Shown here one piece after another: positions 50,443 through 58,158 of a DNA stretch of 64,000 nucleotides (position 1 is its first letter; the number at the start of each line of letters is the position of its first letter). The DNA lies in assembly GCF_011761185.1 (NCBI RefSeq), contig NZ_JAAOYM010000002.1:186001-250000 (forward strand), written 5' to 3'. The notes beneath the pieces are model-generated. The model searched no databases. It was not told the origin of the DNA and saw only the letters and a program-made list of their open reading frames with translations. The translations under genes and the position numbers were made by a program. The DNA is from Saccharomonospora amisosensis (GTDB lineage: Bacteria > Actinomycetota > Actinomycetes > Mycobacteriales > Pseudonocardiaceae).

Positions 50443-51600
50443 TTGATAGCGCTGATGGAACCCACTCTTGCCGCCAGAGCGCTCTCCGCCGCCACCGAGA
50501 TCACGGCCACCGCCTTGTCCGACGACGACCCCGACGCGGTGCTCGGCTCGGTTGTGCGCCATGCCGTGGAGTTGGCCGACGCGGACCTCGGGCTGGTCAT
50601 GGTGCGCTCCGACGACGGTTCGGTCACCGTCGAGGCCGCGCACGGCGAGTCCACCGCGGACCTGCTCGGGCTGGCACTGCCCGCGGAGTCGGCCGCGGGC
50701 CGGGTTGCGGGTGGCGGCGAACCCGTGGTGACCGACGACGTGACCAGGGACACCAGGACCTCCCGCTTCGTGCCAAGGGAGCTGAGTTCGTACGGCCCGT
50801 TCGCCGCCGCTCCGTTCGGCACGCCTGGCCGCATCCTCGGCGTGCTCACCGTCTACCGATCCCCGGGAAGGCGACCGTTCTCGGCGAGCACCGTGGAAGT
50901 GCTCACCGCGTTCGCGGGGCAGGCGGGCGTCGTGCTCGCGCTCGCGGAAGGCGCCAACGCGAGGCACCGCGTGACGCTGTACCAGGAACGGGAACGCATC
51001 GCCAGGGAACTGCACGACGTGATCGTGCAGCGGCTGTACGCGGCGGGCATGCGGCTCGAGCGAGTCCGGCGTCGGATGCGCAAGCGGTTCGCCCACGCCG
51101 ATGCGGCACGGCTCGCCGAGGCGATCGAGCAACTCGACCAGACCATCGAGGAGATCAGGGGTACCGTCCGGGATCTGCGCTCACCCGAGCCGGAACCGAG
51201 GCAGCCGGAGCCCGCCGCGACCGACCTCGCCGAATCGGCGCGGGCCGAGGTGCGCATCGCGGGGGAGCTACTCGGCTACCCACCTACGCTGGAACTGTCA
51301 GGGGAACTCGCCGACATCCCGCCCGAACGCGCCGACCACGTGCGTGCCGCACTGCGCGAAGCGCTGTCCAATGTGGTCCGCCACTCCGGTGCGAGCGAGA
51401 CCAGGGTGACGCTGCACCGCGACGCGGCCGGTATCCGGCTGCGGGTTCGCGACAATGGTTGCGGCGTACCCCGCGACGTCGCCAAACGAGGCCTGCGTCA
51501 CCTCGCCGAGCGTGCGGAGGCGGCGGGCGGAACGTTCACCGTGAACTCCTCCCCGAGCATGGGCACGCTGGTCGCGTTCGACCTGCCGCTGCGGCAATGA
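50443..51600 (+). CDS. DevS/DosT-like GAF sensor histidine kinase
   Basis: 385 residues from TTG 50443 (GGAG 8 nt upstream); ATG 50455 is an alternative with poor spacing. One GAF domain (about 15-170) resembles the second GAF of DevS rather than its heme-bearing first GAF. The HisKA_3 helix is YQERERIARELHDVIVQRLYAAGMRLE (phosphoacceptor H191), followed by HATPase motifs REALSNVVRHSGASETRV and LRVRDNGCGVPRD. It begins 2 nt after cydDC, so it is part of the operon. The DevR-like regulator at 58145-58792 is the likely partner; its signal is unknown but redox-related by context. Confidence 0.88.
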   Translation: MIALMEPTLAARALSAATEITATALSDDDPDAVLGSVVRHAVELADADLGLVMVRSDDGSVTVEAAHGESTADLLGLALPAESAAGRVAGGGEPVVTDDVTRDTRTSRFVPRELSSYGPFAAAPFGTPGRILGVLTVYRSPGRRPFSASTVEVLTAFAGQAGVVLALAEGANARHRVTLYQERERIARELHDVIVQRLYAAGMRLERVRRRMRKRFAHADAARLAEAIEQLDQTIEEIRGTVRDLRSPEPEPRQPEPAATDLAESARAEVRIAGELLGYPPTLELSGELADIPPERADHVRAALREALSNVVRHSGASETRVTLHRDAAGIRLRVRDNGCGVPRDVAKRGLRHLAERAEAAGGTFTVNSSPSMGTLVAFDLPLRQ

Positions 51601-51615
51601 GTGCCTGCTGCGCCC

Positions 51616-52398
51616 TCACTCCCGCGAAAGCCGCAGCAACAGGTCCCTTGCGCCTGCCGCCATGGCGGGCGGCACCCCCAGCTCGGTCAGCATCTCCGCC
51701 GCGGCCGCCATCTCGTCCGCCCTGCGCACCGAGTGCTTGTACGTGCCGTACACCAGCCTGTCCACCGTCGACTCGTCGGCGCGCGTCAGCTCCTCGACGA
51801 TGTTGCCCCGCAACCAGTCCTCGCAACCCGCCGCCCGAGCCGCCTCGAGTGCCTCGACCACCGCGCCCGCGAGGCTCTTGAAGAACACGCTGCGCAGCAG
51901 CTTGCGGCTGGCCGCGGACCCCGGTGGGCCTTCGAACACCTCCACATTCGCGCCGAGTGGCCGCAGCAACGCGGTCAGTCGGGCCGCGTCCTGCCCGCTG
52001 GCCAGCATCGGCACCCGCAACCCATGACCGGGCACAGGGGCCATGATCGCGACGTCGACGCAGGAGTGGCCGTGCTCGCGCGCGATCTCGTCGAGTTGCC
52101 GCTTCTTTGCCGGTGAAGCGGTGTTCAGGTCCGCCCACACAGCCCGCGGCGCGAGTGCGTCGATTCCCGCCTGCAGCGCTGCCACGGCGGCGGCCGAGCT
52201 GTTGACACTGAGCACCAGGTCAGCGCCGGTAACCGCCCCTGCCTCGGTCGAGGTGGCCACAACACCGGCAGCGGCGGCGACCGCCGGGTCGTACCCGCGC
52301 ACCACCGCGCCCGCGGCCACGAGGTCACGGGCGAAGGCGCCGCCTGCCTCGCCGAGCCCGAGAACCGCGATCGTGGGTCCCTCTTCGGATAGCGACAC
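51616..52398 (-). CDS. NAD(P)-binding dehydrogenase of the 6-phosphogluconate/3-hydroxyisobutyrate type
   Basis: 260 residues from GTG 52398, chosen because AGAGGAG lies 7 nt upstream; the frame extends to 52431. The Rossmann motif IAVLGLGEAGGAFARDLVAAG (G-x-G-x2-G) is followed by ADLVLSVNSSAAAVAA, VWADLNTASPAKKRQL and the catalytic-type GSAASRKLLRSVFFKSLAGAVVEAL (K in the R-K-L-x-R-S context). The C-terminal half resembles the DUF1932 domain found in this family. It is divergent from the GntR regulator, and so a probable member of the same catabolic cluster; substrate unknown. Confidence 0.82.
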   Translation of the reverse strand: MSLSEEGPTIAVLGLGEAGGAFARDLVAAGAVVRGYDPAVAAAAGVVATSTEAGAVTGADLVLSVNSSAAAVAALQAGIDALAPRAVWADLNTASPAKKRQLDEIAREHGHSCVDVAIMAPVPGHGLRVPMLASGQDAARLTALLRPLGANVEVFEGPPGSAASRKLLRSVFFKSLAGAVVEALEAARAAGCEDWLRGNIVEELTRADESTVDRLVYGTYKHSVRRADEMAAAAEMLTELGVPPAMAAGARDLLLRLSRE

Positions 52399-52442
52399 AG
52401 CCAAACTCCTCTCGCCCGCGAGACGGTACACTAGCTAACAAA

Positions 52443-52454
52443 ATTGGCGACAAT
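52443..52454. promoter_or_regulatory. Candidate GntR operator in the divergent promoter region
   Basis: ATTG-GCGA-CAAT, an ATTG-N4-CAAT inverted repeat 28 nt upstream of the GntR start. It shares arms and spacing with the palindrome before the catabolic operon at 53208-53223. Confidence 0.5.
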
Positions 52455-52481
52455 GCTCAATGCTTTGAGGTGGGAGTTACC

Positions 52482-53159
52482 GTGGCGGGAGGCGAGGCCG
52501 CGCGGCCGCAGCAGCAGGCCGTGGTCGACGCCATTCGGCAGGCGATCGTTCGCGGTGAGTTCGTTCCCGACCAGCGGCTGGTCGAGGCGGACCTGTCCGC
52601 GCGGTTCTCGGCCAGTCGAGCCAGCGTACGCTCCGCGCTGCTGGAGCTCACCAACGAGGGGCTCGTCGAGCGCGTGCAGAACCGGGGCGCGCGGGTGCGT
52701 GCGGTATCCCTGGAGGAGGCCGTCGAGATCTCCGAGGTCCGCATGGTGCTGGAGGGGTTGTGCGCCGCCAAGGCCGCGGAACGGATCACCGCGGCCGAGA
52801 TCGGCGAGCTCACCGGGATCGGAACCGGCATGCGCGCGGCGGTAGCCAACGGTGACCTGCTCGGCTACTCCGAACTGAACCAGGCGCTGCACCGCAGGTT
52901 GCGAGAGATCAGCGGTCAGCAGACCGCCTCGAAGGTGCTGGAGCGGCTGCGCGCGCAGAACGTGCGCCACCAGTTCAGGCTCGCGATGCACCCCGGCAGG
53001 CCTGCGATTTCGCTGCCGGAACACCTGGCGATCATCGACGCGGTCTGTTCGCACGATCCCGAAGCCGCGGAGAACGCCGCCCGTGCACACCTGTACAGCG
53101 TCATCGCCGCGCTGAAAGAGGTGGACCTGCCGGGGCCCACCCTGCACGGCCTGCCGTAG
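52482..53159 (+). CDS. GntR-family (FadR/FCD subfamily) transcriptional regulator
   Basis: 225 residues from GTG 52482, with GGGAG 5 nt upstream; GTG 52470 is less likely. The winged HTH is VVDAIRQAIVRGEFVPDQRLVEADLSARFSASRASVRSALLELTNEGLVERVQNRGARV. The FCD domain (about 85-215) has EVRMVLEGLCAAKAAERI, LNQALHRRLREISGQ and EHLAIIDAVCSHDPEAAENAARAHL, with metal-ligand-type His/Asp positions. Such regulators usually repress catabolic operons until a pathway acid binds. ATTG-N4-CAAT sites in both neighbouring promoters are its probable targets. Confidence 0.9.
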   Translation: MAGGEAARPQQQAVVDAIRQAIVRGEFVPDQRLVEADLSARFSASRASVRSALLELTNEGLVERVQNRGARVRAVSLEEAVEISEVRMVLEGLCAAKAAERITAAEIGELTGIGTGMRAAVANGDLLGYSELNQALHRRLREISGQQTASKVLERLRAQNVRHQFRLAMHPGRPAISLPEHLAIIDAVCSHDPEAAENAARAHLYSVIAALKEVDLPGPTLHGLP

Positions 53160-53207
53160 CGCGGCTACGGCGAAATCCCGCACAGGTTCTTGTTGACTCT
53201 TGCGACG

Positions 53208-53223
53208 AGATTGTTAACAATCT
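53208..53223. promoter_or_regulatory. 16-bp perfect palindrome, candidate GntR operator for the catabolic operon
   Basis: AGATTGTTAACAATCT lies 31 nt before the ATG at 53254. Its centre TTGTTAACAA fits the t-x-GT...AC-x-a pattern of FadR-subfamily sites. It shares ATTG-N4-CAAT with the site at 52443-52454. Confidence 0.65.
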
Positions 53224-53253
53224 AGGCTCAGAAAATGGCCGCAAAGGAGCGAC

Positions 53254-54207
53254 ATGTCTGAGCACCCTCAGCCGTCCGCCCGCGCTCGCGAACTGGTGCG
53301 AGGAGCGTTCGACGTCCACATCCACATCGCGCCGGACGTGATGCGCCGCAGGGTGGACGACGTCACCCTCGCCAAGCGGTTCGCCGAAGTGGGGATGGCC
53401 GGGTTCGTACTGAAATCGCACTACGTGCCAACGGCCGAGCGCGCCGAGGTGGTTCGGGGCGTGCGACCGGACACCACCGTGCTCGGCGCGATCACACTGA
53501 ACGCCTCCGTCGGCGGCATGAACCCCATCGCCGTGGAGATCGCCGCGAGAAGCGGCGCCAAGTTCGTGTGGCTGCCCACTGTGGACAGCGCCAACCAGCG
53601 CGACTGCCAGGCCGCGGAACCCGAGGGCGCGACCCCGCCGATGTGGGCCCGGATACAGGCCGAACTCGCCGAATCGGGCATGGCCGCCGAGGCGGTGGAC
53701 GTACTCGACGAAGCCGGACAGGTTCTCGCGAAGACTAGGCAGGTACTGCGGCTGATCGCCAAACACGACATGGTGCTGGCCACCGGCCATCTGCACGCCG
53801 ACGAGATCGAACGCGTGGTCCAGGCCGCCGAGGCCGAAGGTGTGCGGCGCGTCGTCGTCACCCACCCCGAGTTCACCTCCCAGCGCGTGGGCATCGAGCG
53901 GCAGCGCAGGCTGGCCGAACGGGGCGCCCTGCTCGAACGCTGCCTGACCACCCCGTACACCGGCAAGGTCGACTGGGACGTGTGGCTGGGCAACATCCGC
54001 GAGGCGGGCTACGAGCACTCGGTGATCTCCAGCGACCTCGGTCAGCCGTTCAACCCTCCGGTCGAGGACGGCCTGGCCATCGCCGCCGACGTGTTGCTCG
54101 AAGGCGGCTTCACCGAGGAAGAGGTCCGCACCATGACGGTGCACAACAGCAGGTGGCTGGTCGGCGCCGAGCCGCTGCCGGACGCGCCCGCGAAGGGAGA
54201 GGCATGA
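53254..54207 (+). CDS. Amidohydrolase-like protein (DUF6282 type)
   Basis: 317 residues. FDVHIHIAPDVMRRRVDDVTLAKRF gives the H22-x-H24 metal motif of the amidohydrolase superfamily. Later ligands are plausible in HDMVLATGHLHADEIERVV, VRRVVVTHPEFTSQRVG and HSVISSDLGQPFNPP (terminal Asp). The exact family looks like DUF6282, of uncharacterised function. As the first gene of an operon with GalB- and GalC-like enzymes, it may open a lactone or hydrolyse an ester feeding that pathway (inference). Confidence 0.8.
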   Translation: MSEHPQPSARARELVRGAFDVHIHIAPDVMRRRVDDVTLAKRFAEVGMAGFVLKSHYVPTAERAEVVRGVRPDTTVLGAITLNASVGGMNPIAVEIAARSGAKFVWLPTVDSANQRDCQAAEPEGATPPMWARIQAELAESGMAAEAVDVLDEAGQVLAKTRQVLRLIAKHDMVLATGHLHADEIERVVQAAEAEGVRRVVVTHPEFTSQRVGIERQRRLAERGALLERCLTTPYTGKVDWDVWLGNIREAGYEHSVISSDLGQPFNPPVEDGLAIAADVLLEGGFTEEEVRTMTVHNSRWLVGAEPLPDAPAKGEA

Positions 54208-54920
54208 GCACGCGAAGGCTGTTGGTGGTCGGCGCACACAGCGCCGACTTCGTGTGGCGGGCGGCGGGAGCCGTCGCGGCGCACACCTCGGCAGGAGGTG
54301 AGGCCCTGGTCGTCGCACTGTCCTACGGCGAGCGCGGCGAATCAGGCGAGCTGTGGAAGCAGCAGGGGCAGACCGAGGAGAACGTCAAACGCATCCGGCA
54401 CACCGAGGCCACCAAGGCCGCGGCCGCCGTCGGTGCCCGGTTCGAGGCGTTCGACCTCGGCGACTACCCGCTGGAGGTGGGCAAGGAGTCGATCAGGCGG
54501 CTCGCCGAGTTGATGCGTGACTTCGCGCCCAACGTGGTGCTGACCCACCCGGAGAAGGACCCCTTCAACCCCGACCACCCGGTGGCGCACGCCGCGGTGG
54601 CGAGGGCACGGCTGCTCACCTCCGGTGCCGGTGTGGCCAGCGGTTTCCGCACCGCGCCGCCGTCGGAGTTCCTCGCGTTCGAGCCGCACCAACCGGAACT
54701 GTGCGGCTTCGTGCCCACGGTCTACGTCGACATCACCGCCGTGTTCGACAAGAAGGTCGAGGCGATGGGCCACATGGCTGCGCAGCAGTACCTCAAGGAG
54801 TACTACACCCAGCGCGCCGAGCAACGCGGCAACCACGCGCGAAAGGTCACCGGCAATGCCGAGATCCGGCAGGCCGAAGCCTTCCACCGGCTGCTGCCGA
54901 ATGTGGTGAGCGCGCTGTGA
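54204..54920 (+). CDS. PIG-L-fold hydratase, GalB (4-oxalomesaconate hydratase)-like
   Basis: 238 residues from ATG 54204 (ATGA overlap). VVGAHSADFVWRAAGAVAAH gives the A-H-S-A-D variant of the PIG-L zinc motif (H12, D15); SYGERGESGELWKQQG and PEKDPFNPDHPVAHAAVARAR supply the remaining conserved region. This variant and the GERGES segment are those I associate with Pseudomonas GalB, a zinc hydratase of the gallate pathway, rather than with N-acetylglucosamine deacetylases. The next gene encodes a GalC-like aldolase, which strongly supports the assignment. Confidence 0.78.
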   Translation: MSTRRLLVVGAHSADFVWRAAGAVAAHTSAGGEALVVALSYGERGESGELWKQQGQTEENVKRIRHTEATKAAAAVGARFEAFDLGDYPLEVGKESIRRLAELMRDFAPNVVLTHPEKDPFNPDHPVAHAAVARARLLTSGAGVASGFRTAPPSEFLAFEPHQPELCGFVPTVYVDITAVFDKKVEAMGHMAAQQYLKEYYTQRAEQRGNHARKVTGNAEIRQAEAFHRLLPNVVSAL

Positions 54921-55546
54921 GCGGCCCGGTAGAGGAACTGGCGCGAGCAGGCGTCGCGACCGTGTACGAGGGCTACTCACGGCGCGGGTTGCTCGATGAG
55001 GAGTGGATCTCGCTCATCCCGGGTCGCAAGATCGCCGGTCCGGCGAGGACCGCGCTGTGCGGGCAGGCCGACAACCGCGCCGTGCACGAAGTCATGACGC
55101 ACCTGCGGCCCGGCGAGGTGCTGGTGCTGACGATGCCGAGCCCCGAGCCGTTCGCGCTGCTCGGCGACCTGCTGGCGACGCAGGCCCGCGTCGCGGGAGC
55201 CGCGGGGGTGCTCGTCAACGCCGCCGTGCGTGACGGCGCCGAACTCGCGGCGCTCGAGTTGCCCGTGTGGTGCCGCTGGCGCAGGGCGCGCGGGGCGACC
55301 AAGAGCGTCCGCGGCAGCGTCAACGTGCCCGTGGAGATCGGCGGAACGACGGTCCGTCCCGGCGACCTCGTGGTGCTCGACGACGACGGAGCCGTCGCCG
55401 TCGCAGCGGCTGACGTCGACGACGTGGTCCGATCCGTTCGCGAGCGCATCGCCAAGGAAGAGGGCCTGCGCGCGCGGTGGCAGGCAGGCGAGTTCAGCTA
55501 CGACGCCTACGGCATGCGCGCGGAAGACGAGAAGGGCGACCGATGA
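54917..55546 (+). CDS. RraA-fold aldolase, GalC-like (4-hydroxy-4-methyl-2-oxoglutarate / CHA aldolase type)
   Basis: 209 residues from GTG 54917 (GTGA overlap). RraA-fold motifs: TVYEGYSRRGLLDEEWISLIPGRKIAGPARTALC, GAAGVLVNAAVRDGAELAALELPVWCRW (the G-x2-x-D-G-A and R-D metal/substrate site) and VNVPVEIGGTTVRPGDLVVLDDDGAVAV. Known class-II aldolases of this fold cleave 4-carboxy-4-hydroxy-2-oxoadipate to pyruvate and oxaloacetate, the step following GalB. Some members are instead RNase regulators or of unknown role. Confidence 0.82.
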   Translation: MSGPVEELARAGVATVYEGYSRRGLLDEEWISLIPGRKIAGPARTALCGQADNRAVHEVMTHLRPGEVLVLTMPSPEPFALLGDLLATQARVAGAAGVLVNAAVRDGAELAALELPVWCRWRRARGATKSVRGSVNVPVEIGGTTVRPGDLVVLDDDGAVAVAAADVDDVVRSVRERIAKEEGLRARWQAGEFSYDAYGMRAEDEKGDR

Positions 55547-56310
55547 CCGCGACGCTGCTGCAAACCCGCGAACTCACCAAGCAGTTCGCGAAGAACGACG
55601 TGGCGACCGTCGCGCTGCGCGACTTCACGCTCTCCATCGAGGAGGGCAGTTTCGTCACCGTGCTCGGCCGCAGCGGGTGCGGCAAGTCCACACTGCTCAA
55701 CCTGCTCGCCGGACTCACCCAGCCGAGCAAGGGCGAGGTTCGCTACCGCGACCGGGTCCTCACCGGACCGGACACCGAGATCGGCTACCTCACCCAGTCC
55801 GACACGTTGATGCCGTGGCGCGACGTGCTGCGCAACGTGGAGATGCCGCTGGAGATCCGCGGGGTGCCGGTCCGTGAGCGGCGACCCGTCGCCACCCAGC
55901 TCATCGGGCGAGTGGGGCTCACAGGTTTCGAACACCACTACCCGCGTGAGTTGTCCGGCGGCATGCGACGCAGGACCAGTCTCGCCAGGCTGCTCGCGGG
56001 CAACCCGTCGACGCTGCTGATGGACGAGCCGTTCGGCGCGCTCGACGCACAGCTGCGCGCCGAGTTGCAGGCCGACCTGCTGCGGCTGTGGCACGAAGGC
56101 GGGCAGACGGTCGTCTTCGTCACCCACGACATCGAGGAAGCGCTGTTGCTGGGCGACCGCGTCGTCGTGCTCGGCAAGATCGGCGCGATCCTGCTCGACC
56201 GTCCCATCGAACTCGCCAGGCCTAGGAACGCCGACACGCTCCGGGTCGACCCCGAGTTCGTCGCGCTGCACACCGAACTGGCGGCGGCATTGCAGGAGGG
56301 AGCGCGATGA
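55543..56310 (+). CDS. ABC transporter ATP-binding protein (nitrate/sulfonate/aromatic-acid type)
   Basis: 255 residues. Walker A LGRSGCGKSTLL, Q-loop LTQSDTLMPWRDVLRNV, signature ELSGGMRRRTSLARLL, Walker B TLLMDEPFGALD, switch THDIEE. This pattern (SGGM-x-RR, PFGALD) is that of SsuB/TauB-like importers. It overlaps the GalC-like gene by 4 nt and the permease by 4 nt, so the whole cluster is one translationally coupled operon. Confidence 0.94.
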   Translation: MTATLLQTRELTKQFAKNDVATVALRDFTLSIEEGSFVTVLGRSGCGKSTLLNLLAGLTQPSKGEVRYRDRVLTGPDTEIGYLTQSDTLMPWRDVLRNVEMPLEIRGVPVRERRPVATQLIGRVGLTGFEHHYPRELSGGMRRRTSLARLLAGNPSTLLMDEPFGALDAQLRAELQADLLRLWHEGGQTVVFVTHDIEEALLLGDRVVVLGKIGAILLDRPIELARPRNADTLRVDPEFVALHTELAAALQEGAR

Positions 56311-57155
56311 CCGAGGCAAGCGGAGTCATCACCGAAACCGCGGGCAACGGCGGCCCCGTCCGCGTCGCCGCTCCACGCACCTGGTGGCAGCGGCACGGCA
56401 CCACCACGACGGTGTGGGTGCTCCGGCTGGCGCTGATCGCCTTCGTGCTGGTGCTGTGGGAGATCGCGGGCGAGCGCTGGATCGATATCACGTTCACCAG
56501 CAAGCCAACCGACATCGTCGCCAGGCTCGTGGAGTGGGCGGCCGACGGCACCTTGTGGCTGCACAGCTGGATCACCGTGCAGGAGATCGTCTACGGCTTC
56601 CTGCTCGGTGCGGTCACCGGTGCTCTTGCCGGCTTCGTGCTGGCCTCGCTCAATCTGCTCTACCGGGTGCTCGACCCGTTCATCATGGCGCTCTACTCGA
56701 TCCCGAAGGTCGCGTTGGCGCCGCTGTTCATCGTTTGGTTCGGCATCGGCATGCACATGAAGGTGCTGCTGGCCGCGGCCACCGTGTTCTTCCTGGTGTT
56801 CCTCAACACCGCGGCAGGCGTTCGCGACGTCGACAGAGGTCTTGTCGACGCGGTGCGGCTGATGGGAGGAAACCGCTGGGACATCGCTCGCAAGGTGGTA
56901 CTGCCCGCGTCGATGACCGGCGTGCTCACCGGGTTGAAGGTGGCGATCCCGTACGCGCTGATCGGTGCGGTGATCGGTGAGTTGGTCGCGTCCAACCGCG
57001 GACTCGGCTACCTCATCAACGATGCCGCGGCACAGTTCGACACCGCGGGCGTGTTCGCGACGCTCGTGGTGCTGAGTGTGATCGCCGCGGTGCTCAACGT
57101 GTTCGTAGGACTCATCGACAAACGCGTCAACAAATGGAAGCCGATAAATGACTGA
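56307..57155 (+). CDS. ABC transporter permease (SsuC/TauC type)
   Basis: 282 residues with six TM helices. The coupling-helix EAA motif is GVRDVDRGLVDAVRLMGGNRWDIARKVVLPASMTGVLTGLKVAIPYALIGAVIGEL; IPKVALAPLFIVWFGIG is the conserved proline-rich segment. It forms the membrane channel with the ATPase at 55543-56310 and the binding protein that follows, whose start it overlaps by 8 nt. Confidence 0.93.
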   Translation: MTEASGVITETAGNGGPVRVAAPRTWWQRHGTTTTVWVLRLALIAFVLVLWEIAGERWIDITFTSKPTDIVARLVEWAADGTLWLHSWITVQEIVYGFLLGAVTGALAGFVLASLNLLYRVLDPFIMALYSIPKVALAPLFIVWFGIGMHMKVLLAAATVFFLVFLNTAAGVRDVDRGLVDAVRLMGGNRWDIARKVVLPASMTGVLTGLKVAIPYALIGAVIGELVASNRGLGYLINDAAAQFDTAGVFATLVVLSVIAAVLNVFVGLIDKRVNKWKPIND

Positions 57156-58158
57156 AAACTTCGCACGCCGCACCGTTCTCAAGGGTCTCGCGGCGGCTCC
57201 GTTACTGCTCGCAGGCTGCGCGTCGCGGGGGTCCTCGACGCCGACAGGAACCCTCAACATCGGTCAGATCAGCAACTCGGTGGCGTTCTTCCCACTGTTC
57301 ATCGCCGAACAGCGCGGAATCTTCGCCGATGAGGGCGTCAAGCTGGGCGACCGACCCCGGCTGGGCACCGGCGCGAAGGTCGCCGCCGCGCTGAAGTCCG
57401 GCAGCATCGACCTCGGGGCAGGTGTCGTCACCGACGCCTTCAACCTCGCGGAGACCGACAACGGAACCAGGATCGTGTCCAGTCTCGTCAGCGAGTACTA
57501 CGTCGACATCATCGTCGCCACCTCGCTCGACGTGCCAGCAGACGGCGCGAGCGTCGAGGACAAGGCCGCGGCGCTGGTCGGCAAGAAGATCGGCATCACA
57601 GGGCCGGGCAGCGGTACCGAGGCGCTCGTGAAGTACCTGTTCGGCAGGATCGGCAAGGACGCGGCCGTCGACGCGACGCTGGTGAACCTCGGTGCCGCGG
57701 CCACCTCCGCGGTGGGAGCGCTGAAGTCCGGGCGGGTGGACGCGCTCGCGTTCTTCCAGCCCATCGGCCAGCAAGCAGAGGCCGTCGGGGCGGGCCGGAT
57801 CTTCATCTCGCCCGCCCGAGGCGACGTGCCGTCGATGCGGGGTGCGCTGCACGGGGTCATGTTCAGCACAACCGCGTTGCTGGACAAGAAGAAGGACGAG
57901 GTCGCGGCGTTCCGGCGGGCGATGGGCAAGGCACTGGAAGTGATCCACGGTGACGAGGCCGAGGTGCGTCAGTTGCTCGGGCAGTACCTGGACAAGTCCG
58001 ACCCGGCCGCGGTGGACGCACTGGTACCGATCCTGCGCTCGGAGGTGCCGCGCACACCCGATGTGCAACGCGAGGCCTACGAGACAGCCAAGCGGTTCCA
58101 CCTGGACAGTGGTCTCGTGACGCAGGCTCCGGACTACTCGGCGGTCATCCTCGAGTGA
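57148..58158 (+). CDS. Lipoprotein substrate-binding protein of the ABC importer
   Basis: 336 residues. A signal peptide with twin arginine (RRTVLKGLAAAPLLLAG) and lipobox LLAGC predicts a membrane-anchored lipoprotein, possibly Tat-exported. The mature part fits the NMT1/SsuA-like type II fold: IGQISNSVAFFPLFIAEQRGIFADEGVKL, GAGVVTDAFNLAETDNG, VGKKIGITGPGSGTEALVKYL and LKSGRVDALAFFQP. Substrates of relatives are sulfonates, nitrate or aromatic precursors; the operon suggests a carboxylated or aromatic compound. Its stop overlaps the DevR-like gene by 14 nt, tail to tail. Confidence 0.92.
   Translation: MTENFARRTVLKGLAAAPLLLAGCASRGSSTPTGTLNIGQISNSVAFFPLFIAEQRGIFADEGVKLGDRPRLGTGAKVAAALKSGSIDLGAGVVTDAFNLAETDNGTRIVSSLVSEYYVDIIVATSLDVPADGASVEDKAAALVGKKIGITGPGSGTEALVKYLFGRIGKDAAVDATLVNLGAAATSAVGALKSGRVDALAFFQPIGQQAEAVGAGRIFISPARGDVPSMRGALHGVMFSTTALLDKKKDEVAAFRRAMGKALEVIHGDEAEVRQLLGQYLDKSDPAAVDALVPILRSEVPRTPDVQREAYETAKRFHLDSGLVTQAPDYSAVILE

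Noticed and set aside
55938-57260. 440-codon open frame antisense to the ABC transporter genes
   Set aside because: It is rich in His/Gln/Arg/Glu with no recognisable domain, while the plus strand encodes a complete ATPase and permease with canonical motifs.
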